Shown here piece by piece: positions 54,635 to 63,226 of a stretch of 64,000 nucleotides of DNA. Origin of the DNA: Daejeonella sp. (GTDB lineage: Bacteria; Bacteroidota; Bacteroidia; Sphingobacteriales; Sphingobacteriaceae). The notes beneath the pieces were generated by a model. That model was given only the letters and a program-made list of their open reading frames with translations. It was not told the DNA's origin and did no database searches. The translations under genes were made by a program, and so were the position numbers. Location: contig NZ_JAUXXZ010000016.1 in NCBI RefSeq assembly GCF_030684675.1, positions 1 to 64,000 on the forward strand, given 5' to 3'. Each line of letters opens with the position of its first letter. Within the stretch, counting starts at the first letter, position 1.

Positions 54635-54649
54635 CAAGACAAGGATCAG

Positions 54650-56440
54650 ATGAAAGAACTGGCTTATCTCAATAAATTCTTCTATAAATATCGCTGGCGC
54701 TTGTTGCCCGGCATACTTTTCGTTATAATTTCAAACCTTTTCGCAGTACTTCCGGCTCAGGTGATAAGGATAGCTTTTGACCTTGTGAATGAAAACATAG
54801 CACTTTTCAGGCTTTTTGATGGATTCGACCGACAGGAACTAATCTCGAGGGTTTTTGGCCACAGTTTATTGCTGTTTGGAATAATTGTCCTGCTATTGGC
54901 CCTGCTCAGAGGGATATTCTTGTTTTTTATGCGTCAGACCATCATTCTGATGTCAAGACATATTGAGTATGATCTTAAAAATGAGATTTATCAGCATTAT
55001 CAGAAACTGTCGATGGCCTTTTATCGCAGAAATAATACAGGTGATCTGATGAATAGGGTAACTGAGGATGTAAGCAGAGTCAGAATGTACCTTGGACCGG
55101 GGATCATGTACACAATTAATACCAGCGTACTTTTTATTCTGATCATCATATCCATGTTTAATGTTAATACAAGACTTACTGTATTTTCATTGCTGCCTTT
55201 GCCTCTTCTGGCGATTACGATCTATTATGTTCATTCAATGATCAACCATCGCAGTGAAAAAATACAGCAGCAGCTTTCATCATTATCAAGTTTTGTTCAG
55301 GAGACCTTTTCAGGTATCCGGGTGATTAAAGCCTACGTCAGGGAGGGTGATATCCGGAAAAAGTTCAATAATGAAAGCGAAAACTATAAATCACATTCCA
55401 TGTCGTTGGTGCAGGTTCAGGCACTTTTCTATCCGATGATGCTTTTGCTTGTGGGACTTAGTACGATCGTAACAGTTTATATCGGAGGTGTTGAAGTTAT
55501 GAACGGCAATATCACTTCCGGAAATATTGCTGAATTTATTGTCTATGTTAATCAGCTTACATTTCCGGTCATGTCTCTCGGTTGGGTTACCTCCCTGATA
55601 CAAAGGGCAGCTGCATCCCAAAAAAGGATAAATGAATTTTTAAATACGAAGCCAGAGATTATTTCCGTCTCCGGAGAAAAAACAGAGTTAAAAGGAAATG
55701 TTAGCTTTAAGAATGTGAGCTTCAGGTATCCTGATACAGGTATACAGGCGATAAAAAATATTTCGTTTGAGGTAAAAAGCGGTGAGTTTCTTGCCATTAT
55801 TGGTAGAACAGGCTCAGGAAAATCCACCATTGCCAATCTTTTGATGCGAATGTATGATGCAGATGATGGACAAATATTACTCGATGGCAAAACCATTGAA
55901 AAGCTTGATCTGCAACACTTCAGGCAGCAAATAGGCTTTGTTCCGCAGGAAGTTTTCCTGTTCTCTGAAACAATTTATAATAATATTGCTTTTGGAATGA
56001 TGGAAGCTGATGCTGGCAAAGTTGAAATGGCAGCAAAAAATGCAGCAGTATTCAAAAATATCATGGAGTTTAGTAAGGGCTTCGAAACAATGATTGGAGA
56101 GCGGGGAATTACCTTATCCGGCGGACAAAAACAAAGGCTCTCTATTGCCAGGGCAATAATTAAAGAACCACAGACTCTTATTTTTGATGACTGCCTCTCT
56201 GCCGTAGATACCCGAACAGAGGAAGAAATTCTTAATAATTTGAGCAGGATAATGAAAAACAAAACCAGCATTTTGATTGCTCATAGGGTATCAACTATTA
56301 AAAATGCGGACAGAATACTGGTTATGGATGGTGGAGAAATCATTGAACAGGGCACTCACGACGAACTAATGGATCTTAAAGGCAGTTATTTTGATTTGTT
56401 TGAAAAGCAACTTTTGGAGGAGCAAACGGCGGGGGAATAG
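54650..56440 (+). CDS. ABC exporter (TMD-NBD half-transporter)
   Basis: 596 residues counted from ATG 54650 (MKELAYLNKFF). Six membrane helices, then a nucleotide-binding domain: Walker A GRTGSGKST (385-393), signature LSGGQ (489-493), H-loop IAHR. Walker B is TLIFDDCLSAVD: the residue after the Walker B Asp is D514 where most exporters have the catalytic Glu. That is the pattern of the degenerate half of heterodimeric exporters, but no partner is adjacent. Lipid or drug export likely; substrate unknown. Upstream in-frame TTG 54518 rejected because it passes through repeats. Confidence 0.9.
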   Translation: MKELAYLNKFFYKYRWRLLPGILFVIISNLFAVLPAQVIRIAFDLVNENIALFRLFDGFDRQELISRVFGHSLLLFGIIVLLLALLRGIFLFFMRQTIILMSRHIEYDLKNEIYQHYQKLSMAFYRRNNTGDLMNRVTEDVSRVRMYLGPGIMYTINTSVLFILIIISMFNVNTRLTVFSLLPLPLLAITIYYVHSMINHRSEKIQQQLSSLSSFVQETFSGIRVIKAYVREGDIRKKFNNESENYKSHSMSLVQVQALFYPMMLLLVGLSTIVTVYIGGVEVMNGNITSGNIAEFIVYVNQLTFPVMSLGWVTSLIQRAAASQKRINEFLNTKPEIISVSGEKTELKGNVSFKNVSFRYPDTGIQAIKNISFEVKSGEFLAIIGRTGSGKSTIANLLMRMYDADDGQILLDGKTIEKLDLQHFRQQIGFVPQEVFLFSETIYNNIAFGMMEADAGKVEMAAKNAAVFKNIMEFSKGFETMIGERGITLSGGQKQRLSIARAIIKEPQTLIFDDCLSAVDTRTEEEILNNLSRIMKNKTSILIAHRVSTIKNADRILVMDGGEIIEQGTHDELMDLKGSYFDLFEKQLLEEQTAGE

Positions 56441-56445
56441 CAATT

Positions 56446-56542
56446 AGGAAATGGAGAATGGATAATGGGATTTTGTTCAATGGCTAAAATCCACTGTCAA
56501 TTATCAATTTAATTCTCAACTCTCCATTCTCAACTATCAACT
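56446..56542. repeat. Heptad-type repeat (TGGAGAA / TCTCAAC)
   Basis: Left: ATGGAGAATGGATAATGGG from 56451. Right: CACTGTCAATTATCAAT and TCTCAACTCTCCATTCTCAA then CTATCAACTG. GAGAATGGA (56454-56462) is inverse to TCCATTCTC (56523-56531). Just after the ABC gene stop. Confidence 0.75.
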
Positions 56543-56573
56543 GAAATCTGTTTTTGTTCAAAAAAAAATCAAT

Positions 56574-56603
56574 TTGTTACTTTACTAATATCTATTATAT
56601 TTA
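56574..56603 (+). promoter_or_regulatory. Candidate promoter of the PUR gene
   Basis: TTG (56574-56576), exactly 19 bases, then TATATTTA (56596-56603), one base off TAnnTTTG. ATG is 19 bases further. The best-spaced -33/-7 pair I found. Confidence 0.6.
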
Positions 56604-56621
56604 CCCCTACCAAATTAAATT

Positions 56622-56957
56622 ATGACTATGGGAGATTTCGACAACAAAGAAAGAGAAGAGGTTTTTTCGAAGAAGGTACGAGCCGGGAAGCGCACCTACT
56701 TTTTCGATGTTAAAGCTACACGTTCAAACGATTACTATGTTACAGTAACTGAAAGTAAGAAGCGTTTAGAAGATGGTGTTTTTATCAAGCACAAAATATT
56801 CCTTTACAAAGAGGACTTTGAAAAGTTTGCTGAAGGTCTTAAAGAAACTATAGATTATATCAAAGCTCACCAGGAAGTAGTAGAAAAGCGTTATGAATAT
56901 TCAGAAAATCATACTGAGCCTGCAAAGGAAAGCGATGATTTCTCTTTTGAAATATAA
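56622..56957 (+). CDS. DUF3276 / PUR-family nucleic-acid-binding protein
   Basis: 111 residues, single PUR repeat: VFSKKVRAGKRTYFFDVKAT, SNDYYVTVTESKKRLEDG, IFLYKEDFEKFAEGL, then an acidic tail. Bacterial PUR-alpha homologs of Bacteroidota/Spirochaetes bind single-stranded RNA/DNA as dimers. The alternative ATG 56628 would remove two residues. Confidence 0.93.
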   Translation: MTMGDFDNKEREEVFSKKVRAGKRTYFFDVKATRSNDYYVTVTESKKRLEDGVFIKHKIFLYKEDFEKFAEGLKETIDYIKAHQEVVEKRYEYSENHTEPAKESDDFSFEI

Positions 56958-56996
56958 TTCAGATTTATTCTGACAGAATAAATTATTCGTTCATAA

Positions 56997-57031
56997 AAAA
57001 GCCCCAAACAAGAAATTGTATTGGGGCTTTT
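56997..57031. terminator. Bidirectional terminator (PUR / DUF3500)
   Basis: AAAAGCCCCAA (56997-57007) pairs with TTGGGGCTTTT (57021-57031). T-tracts on both strands serve the convergent genes. Confidence 0.93.
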
Positions 57032-57060
57032 CCTTTCATTGCTATATTAACAATCTCTAA

Positions 57061-58077
57061 TTAATGCGAATGGCCCTTTTTATAATGCTCTAATAACAGA
57101 TCCCCGCCAAAATCATTTTTTAAATCGCGGACTACGGAATGAACATGATTGGCATTGTTTTGAGTGTTGTCATACTCAATGACGATTGTAGGACCCTGAA
57201 CGCGGTAATATGATCCTTTACCTATCTCAGGCTTAGTATATCCCGCCCAGGCAAACCAAATATTGTCTAAACCCTCCTTCTGGATTTCCTGCATCATTTT
57301 TTTAGCGAAATCATGCCTGTATCTGTGAACATAAACTCTGATTAGTTGTAACAATAAAGATTGTTGTTCTCTTGATAATTCTGAAAATCTGATTCCTTCG
57401 GGTTTACCCAGAAGAGCCTTGCGCTTATCAAAGGTCAAAATATCTTTAAAAGCTACTGTATCAATGATGGCCTTTTTTAACTGCGTTGAAGTAAATGAAT
57501 TGATTACAGCAAAGCCTCTGTCAGATTCCTGTTTCAAGACTTGTTTGCCAGCCATTGGTCCGTTAAGTACAATTGCCGGGTTACTTCCCATGAACCCGGG
57601 AGTACCTGCCACAAGCGTTTTTCTGTTGAAAGAGAAATTGAATGAGATATGATGTCCTTCAAACCGCCAGCCCCAAATACTTTTTGAGGAAGGATTCCCA
57701 AAAATCGTAAAGTGGTAATTGCCGGGATCCCGAAAATTATCTTCCGGCTTTCTTTTTTCCAATTCTTTCAAAACAATTTCTAACTGTATGATTTCATTGG
57801 TTTTTTGAAAAGTTTCTTGACCAAGGCATGATCGTAATAATTCCAATGCCAGCTTATGTTGCTGAGGATTCATTTCATTGAAAGTAATGCCCCTCCTTTT
57901 CATTGGCACAAAATGAAAATTATATCGTTCTTCCACGTCAAAAGGGAAAACGGTTTCGGTCTTTTGGGCCTCAGTGAGCAAGGCAATAAACCGAGTAGCT
58001 GTTAAAACAGATTCCTGTCCAAAACCAGCGAGCCGTATAAACAGAAACATGCTTAATAACAATAATTCTTTCTTCAT
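57061..58077 (-). CDS. DUF3500 secreted protein
   Basis: 338 residues with signal peptide (1-20, ending GFGQ). The fold core GWRFEGHHISFNFSF, LNGPMAGKQVL, WAGYTKPEIGKGSYYRVQGPTIVIEYDN is that of DUF3500 proteins; function unknown, extracytoplasmic. The conserved histidines (EGHH; HVHSVVRD) suggest metal binding (inference). The divergent 281-base gap to the next gene is AT-rich and holds nothing that I recognise. Confidence 0.85.
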   Translation of the reverse strand: MKKELLLLSMFLFIRLAGFGQESVLTATRFIALLTEAQKTETVFPFDVEERYNFHFVPMKRRGITFNEMNPQQHKLALELLRSCLGQETFQKTNEIIQLEIVLKELEKRKPEDNFRDPGNYHFTIFGNPSSKSIWGWRFEGHHISFNFSFNRKTLVAGTPGFMGSNPAIVLNGPMAGKQVLKQESDRGFAVINSFTSTQLKKAIIDTVAFKDILTFDKRKALLGKPEGIRFSELSREQQSLLLQLIRVYVHRYRHDFAKKMMQEIQKEGLDNIWFAWAGYTKPEIGKGSYYRVQGPTIVIEYDNTQNNANHVHSVVRDLKNDFGGDLLLEHYKKGHSH

Positions 58078-58358
58078 ATAATGGAATAATTAAACAGAAC
58101 GGATTAAAATTCTATTTTGATCAAATAATAAATTAATCTTATAAAGTACTAGATAACTGGAATTTAATATCACAGCTGATCAAATCTAACTACTATTTTC
58201 ATGTACTTTAAAAGTAAAGTATCAAAAAAATTAAAAGCCTGGAAGCAATTTAATTAATTCTGTTGAACATTGATAAATTAAGAATGAAAACAAGGAATAG
58301 AATAATTAGCTTTAAATTAATAAAATACGATTTAACATCCTCAAAATAAGAATATTCT

Positions 58359-61300
58359 ATGCGCATTTATATCCCTGATTTTTTTCGATTGTCTATTCCC
58401 TTCCTATTTATACCCCTATTTTTTGCCAGCTGTAAAGAAAAATCAGGCACATCAGCAGTAGATTCAGATCATGCCCTATCCACGTTTGAAGTCCCTCCCG
58501 GTTTTAAAATCGAATTAGTCGCCGCAGAACCCCTGATCTCAGATCCGGTAGATATGGAAATCGACGAATACGGCAATATGTATGTTGTTGAAATGCACGG
58601 TTATCCCCTGGATAAAAGCGGAAGTGGCAATGTAATTCTGCTGAAGGATACTAATGGGGATGGAAAAATGGATGAGCGAATTGTTTTCGCCGACAAATTA
58701 ACACTTCCGGCAGGTGTTATGCGATGGAAAAAGGGCATCCTGATTACTGATGCCCCTAATTTGCTCTACCTCGAAGATTCTGACAATGATGGAAAATCGG
58801 ATATCCGTGACACAGTCCTTAGTGGATTTGCGCTATCAAATCCTCAGCATAATACCAATAACCCGATGTACGGATTAGATAACTGGATTTACATTGGGCA
58901 TCAGGGTGCAACATCCACCCGTGAGTACAAAGAAGAATTCGGGGATGAAGGTTCAGAAATTATTTTTCCGGACGAATTGAACGCTCAAAAATTACCAAAA
59001 AATGCCAAGGGGCTATCCATCAGGTTTCAACCAGAAAAGAAAAAGATAGAGACTCTATCCTATCAAACCCAATTCGGGCATGCCTTTGATCAATATGGGC
59101 ATTGGTTCGGATGTAATAATTCTAACCAGGGTTATCATGAGGTAATAGCTAACCGTTATTTCCAGCGAAATAAAGATCTGGTTATTTCCAGTTCAATCCA
59201 GTCGATGTCAGACCATCTGAATGCTCCGGAGGTCTTCCCTACTACCACTCATCCCGACAGGCAATTACTCACCGATGTGGGGGTAATGACTTCCGGATGC
59301 GGCATAACCGTATATGACGGAGGTGCCTTCCCTGCCCCATTTGATAAAAATATAAGCTTTGTGGCAGAACCGGTAAGCAACCTTGTGCATGTGGACATCC
59401 TGAAAGACAAGGGGACAAGCTTTGAGGCAAGTGCTCTGTTAAATAATAAGGAGTTTCTGACTTCAACGGATGCCTGGTCACGCCCGGTCAATTTCTATGT
59501 AGGTCCGGATGGTGCACTCTACATGCTAGATTATTACCGCAGAGTAATCGAGTCACCCGAATGGATGTCGGAACAGGCAGTAAAAGCCGGAGGACTGTAT
59601 GATGGCTCTGAAAAGGGTCGTATTTATAGGATTAGTGCAACAGGCCAGAAAGCTGCAGAATGGACGAAAGGTCTTAAACTGGGTGATGAAAGCAGTGAAA
59701 AACTTGTGGAGCATCTTGCAGATAATAACCGTTGGTGGAGAACTAACTCTCAACGACTTTTGGTCGACCGAAATGATAAAAAAGCTGTACCTGCGCTAAT
59801 GAAAATGGCCGGCAATCCGGAATCCCCTATGGGCAGGCTACATGCACTCTGGACGCTTGAGGGCCTGGCTGAATTAAGCCCTGCCTTGATTGAACAAGCT
59901 TTAAAAGATAATGAAGCAGGTATCCGCAGCAATGCAATCAAACTTGCCGAGCTTCATTTGCAGGAGTCCTCTCAACTGCTTACAGCACTCCTATCCATGC
60001 AAAATGATAATGACCCCAAAGTCAGGCTGCAATTATTATTAACCCTGGGATATGATAATTCAAAAGAATCAGCGACAGTCAGGAATAAACTTTTATTTCA
60101 GGATATCAATGATAAATGGATTCAGATTGCTGCTTTAACAGCATCCTCTTCACAAACAGAATCAATTTTAAAAGAAGTGCTCAATAGGTACCAGGTGGAT
60201 GTACCTGCCTATTCATTATTAGTTCAGCGGCTGGCTACGATGACCGCAAATGGTGGTGATCAAAATGCGATAAGGAAGCTACTTCAAAAATCTATATCTA
60301 ATGGTTCGGGGAAGCAAATGCCTTGGCAGGGAGCTATGCTTGAAGGGCTTGCCATCGGAATGGAATCCCTGAAATCAAAATCTCCTGAATCTATTAATGT
60401 CTTTAAAAACGATCAGAACTTATTAATTAGCACATTTTTCAGCCACCCATCTGATGAAGTACGAAAAGGATCTCTCGATATGTTGAGGGTAATCGGATTA
60501 AGTACCGGGCCTGAAACAAAAGCTGCCATAGACAGGTCATTGAAAATTATGACAGACCGCAGCCTTACAGATAAAAAAAGAACTGAAGCCATTAATTTCC
60601 TCGCATTGACTGAGCCTGCCCCATATAGTTCTTTGTTAAAGAATTTAATTGTTCCGCAGGAACAACCGATCGTTCAGCTGGCAGCTTTAAAAACCCTGAG
60701 TAAAATACCGGGAACTGTGGTTAGTGAGTATGTTTTGCATAAATGGGCTGTTCTTACACCTGAAATCAGGGATGCTGCTATCGGAACATTTCTTGGGAAT
60801 GATGAAAGGATCAATCTGCTTTTAAGTGCAATTGAAAAAAATCAGGTTCAGGCCAGCAGTGTTAGTTTCAGCAGAAGTGTTCAACTAATGCAAAATAAAG
60901 ATGACCTCTTACGGAACAGAGCCAGAACGCTCTTTACCAAAAATGAAGAAGAAGGCAAAAAGGTAAATAAAGCCTATCAGGAAGCTCTTGAGCTTAAGGG
61001 AGATGCTACAAATGGTCAGAATGTATATGTACAGAACTGTGCTATTTGTCACCAGGTGAGAGGGAAAATGGGTGTTGAACTTGGTCCTGATCTGGGTACC
61101 ATTCATAACTGGACTGCCGAAATCATCATGGCTAATATTCTGGATCCAAATATTTCAATATCAAGTGGTTATGATCTTTGGAATGTGGAATTAAAAAATG
61201 GCGAATCCCATCAGGGAATTATTTCAAGTGAAACAGATGTGGCTATAGCGCTCAAAAACAATGGAAAACTTGAAAAGACGATCAATCGTCAGGATATTAA

Positions 61301-61403
61301 GGAAATAAAAAGCATGGAAATTTCTGCAATGCCTTCCGGACTGGAGAAAAAGATCAACAAACAGGAAATGGCAGATCTTCTGGCATTTTTACGCAAATTT
61401 TAA
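58359..61403 (+). CDS. PVC-type heme-binding lipoprotein with HEAT repeats and CxxCH
   Basis: 1014 residues with lipobox FFAS-C25. N-terminal six-bladed propeller of the membrane-bound-dehydrogenase type (about 40-420; VDMEIDEYGNMYVVEM, LLKDTNGDGKMDER), a HEAT-like helical stretch (about 450-860) and a C-terminal cytochrome c domain with CAICH at 894-898 and LGPDLGTIHNW. Known from Planctomycetes and Bacteroidota glycan-breakdown clusters; presumably transfers electrons from a sugar oxidation. First gene of an operon (33 bases to the next). Confidence 0.9.
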   Translation: MRIYIPDFFRLSIPFLFIPLFFASCKEKSGTSAVDSDHALSTFEVPPGFKIELVAAEPLISDPVDMEIDEYGNMYVVEMHGYPLDKSGSGNVILLKDTNGDGKMDERIVFADKLTLPAGVMRWKKGILITDAPNLLYLEDSDNDGKSDIRDTVLSGFALSNPQHNTNNPMYGLDNWIYIGHQGATSTREYKEEFGDEGSEIIFPDELNAQKLPKNAKGLSIRFQPEKKKIETLSYQTQFGHAFDQYGHWFGCNNSNQGYHEVIANRYFQRNKDLVISSSIQSMSDHLNAPEVFPTTTHPDRQLLTDVGVMTSGCGITVYDGGAFPAPFDKNISFVAEPVSNLVHVDILKDKGTSFEASALLNNKEFLTSTDAWSRPVNFYVGPDGALYMLDYYRRVIESPEWMSEQAVKAGGLYDGSEKGRIYRISATGQKAAEWTKGLKLGDESSEKLVEHLADNNRWWRTNSQRLLVDRNDKKAVPALMKMAGNPESPMGRLHALWTLEGLAELSPALIEQALKDNEAGIRSNAIKLAELHLQESSQLLTALLSMQNDNDPKVRLQLLLTLGYDNSKESATVRNKLLFQDINDKWIQIAALTASSSQTESILKEVLNRYQVDVPAYSLLVQRLATMTANGGDQNAIRKLLQKSISNGSGKQMPWQGAMLEGLAIGMESLKSKSPESINVFKNDQNLLISTFFSHPSDEVRKGSLDMLRVIGLSTGPETKAAIDRSLKIMTDRSLTDKKRTEAINFLALTEPAPYSSLLKNLIVPQEQPIVQLAALKTLSKIPGTVVSEYVLHKWAVLTPEIRDAAIGTFLGNDERINLLLSAIEKNQVQASSVSFSRSVQLMQNKDDLLRNRARTLFTKNEEEGKKVNKAYQEALELKGDATNGQNVYVQNCAICHQVRGKMGVELGPDLGTIHNWTAEIIMANILDPNISISSGYDLWNVELKNGESHQGIISSETDVAIALKNNGKLEKTINRQDIKEIKSMEISAMPSGLEKKINKQEMADLLAFLRKF

Positions 61404-61436
61404 AGGAATAATCGTCTTACAATAAATCATATAAGC

Positions 61437-63200
61437 ATGTCACTCAAAGGTTTAAAATTTCTGCTCTCAGGGCTTGTAATAATTGCTACCCAAACTGCTT
61501 ACGGACAAGTGCCTGATAAAGTATTCAGGGCATCAGTGGTCAAAGTTGACATAACCCCTGATGAACCAAAAATGTTACTGGGTTATGCTGCGCGGAAATC
61601 AACAGGTGTCAATGACCGCATTTACCATCGGATTGTAGCGATGGATGATGGAGTGAAGCAATTTTTTTTAGTTTCAACAGATATTTGTGTGATGTCACCT
61701 TCTGAATATGACCATGTTGCTGCTATTCTTCAGAAAGATCATGGTATTGATCCCGAGAATTTTTGGTGGACATTGACCCATACCCATTCCGCACCCGAGG
61801 TTGGAGTTCCCGGCCTTCCCGAGGTATTTATGGGAGATCGTTATAAGCACGAGGTAGATACCGCCTATACCTCCCTGGTTGAACGTTCCCTGATAAAAGG
61901 TATCACAGAAGCCAGAAGCAAACTGGTTAAAGCTAAGCTTGGAGTTGGCTGGGGATTTTCACAGGCAAATATTAACCGTCGGGCAATAGATGTGGATGGA
62001 AAAGCTTCCCTGGGATTAAATCCGGAAGGCGCTGTTGACCGCAAAATAGGTTTAATCCGTTTGGATAAGGAAGATGGAAGTCCGCTTGCATTGATCGCCA
62101 ATTATGCGATCCATGGAACAGTGCTTGGCCCTGCTCAAACTGAGATCAGTGGTGATGCCCCCGGAATCGTATCTGAATATGTCGAACAAAAATTAGGTGT
62201 CCCACTCCTATTCATCAATGGTGCAGCAGGCAATCTGGCACCTATTTACAGTGTTTATCCAAATCCCCGAGCAGGGCATCTGAGTCAGTTTAAAGTATTA
62301 TTAGGCGACAAGATTCTCTCTGCAAATAAAGAAATAGTATCCGGCCGCTCTGATATAAAGTTATTTACAGGATCGCTGATCATAGAAACCCCAAGAAAAC
62401 CCAATTTAAGCTGGCCTAAGGATTTAGCAAGATATACCCAGACTTCTTCGAATGGAGAAAATATGGTGCTGCTACCGGCAAGATTCCTGAAGATCAATGA
62501 AGATGTGGCTATATGGAGTTTACCGGTTGAGCTGTTTTGTGAGATCTCAAACGAGATCCGCGATCGTTCTCCATTCCCCTTTACATTTTTCTATGGCTAC
62601 ACAAATGGCTGGCTCGGATATCTGCCTACAGAAAAGGAATGGAAACATGGTGGCTATGAAATCGAAACCGTTTCCCCATACACACCTGCTGTAGAGAAAC
62701 ATTTAAAAGAAGCCGTTCTGGGCTACCTGGAAGGTGAAATGAAGAGCACACCAGCATCCCAGCCACAAACTCTCAATAAACCAGCAATTGTAAAACCAGA
62801 AACTGATGGTATGCTCAGACTGACCGCCAGAAATGGGAAAGGCATTGGACCGAAAATTAAATACATGCCCGAATGGTGGGCTTTTGGATGGTTTACTAAT
62901 TTAGACAGGGTTGAATGGGATATTGAAGTAGATCTTGAAGGTGAATACAATGCCGAGCTGGTTTGGTCAGTTTCTGATGAAACAGCAGGTAATGAGTTTC
63001 TGCTTGAAGCCGGCAAACAAAAACTGACCGGAACTATTGACCGCAGCGGTTCCTGGGAAACCTTTAAATCAAAAAATATCGGTACAATCAAACTAAAGCC
63101 TGGCCGGCAGAAAATCGTCTTCAGATCAAACAAGCCTACTGTAGATGCCGGAATGCTGGACCTGCGGGAAATTAAACTTAGCTTGGTCAAAAGCAATTAA
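61437..63200 (+). CDS. Neutral/alkaline ceramidase N-terminal-domain-like protein
   Basis: 587 residues with signal peptide (1-22, TAYGQ). The ceramidase-like blocks are FRASVVKVDITPDEPKMLLGYAARK, LTHTHSAPEVG, INGAAGNLAPIY and SLPVELFCEISNEIR. Only the N-terminal catalytic-like domain is present, then a C-terminal beta-domain (about 460-587). Ceramidase activity is not established for such short relatives. 26 bases before the next gene. Confidence 0.85.
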   Translation: MSLKGLKFLLSGLVIIATQTAYGQVPDKVFRASVVKVDITPDEPKMLLGYAARKSTGVNDRIYHRIVAMDDGVKQFFLVSTDICVMSPSEYDHVAAILQKDHGIDPENFWWTLTHTHSAPEVGVPGLPEVFMGDRYKHEVDTAYTSLVERSLIKGITEARSKLVKAKLGVGWGFSQANINRRAIDVDGKASLGLNPEGAVDRKIGLIRLDKEDGSPLALIANYAIHGTVLGPAQTEISGDAPGIVSEYVEQKLGVPLLFINGAAGNLAPIYSVYPNPRAGHLSQFKVLLGDKILSANKEIVSGRSDIKLFTGSLIIETPRKPNLSWPKDLARYTQTSSNGENMVLLPARFLKINEDVAIWSLPVELFCEISNEIRDRSPFPFTFFYGYTNGWLGYLPTEKEWKHGGYEIETVSPYTPAVEKHLKEAVLGYLEGEMKSTPASQPQTLNKPAIVKPETDGMLRLTARNGKGIGPKIKYMPEWWAFGWFTNLDRVEWDIEVDLEGEYNAELVWSVSDETAGNEFLLEAGKQKLTGTIDRSGSWETFKSKNIGTIKLKPGRQKIVFRSNKPTVDAGMLDLREIKLSLVKSN

Positions 63201-63226
63201 ACACTCATATTCTAAATCAATATAAA

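Noticed and set aside
54518-54649. 44-codon N-terminal extension of the ABC exporter from TTG
   Set aside because: The extension crosses a dispersed repeat and the candidate -7 box; the family starts at MKELAY, ATG 54650.
62723-63196. 157-codon ORF opposite the ceramidase-like gene
   Set aside because: Serine-rich antisense shadow; the plus-strand frame has clear domain motifs.
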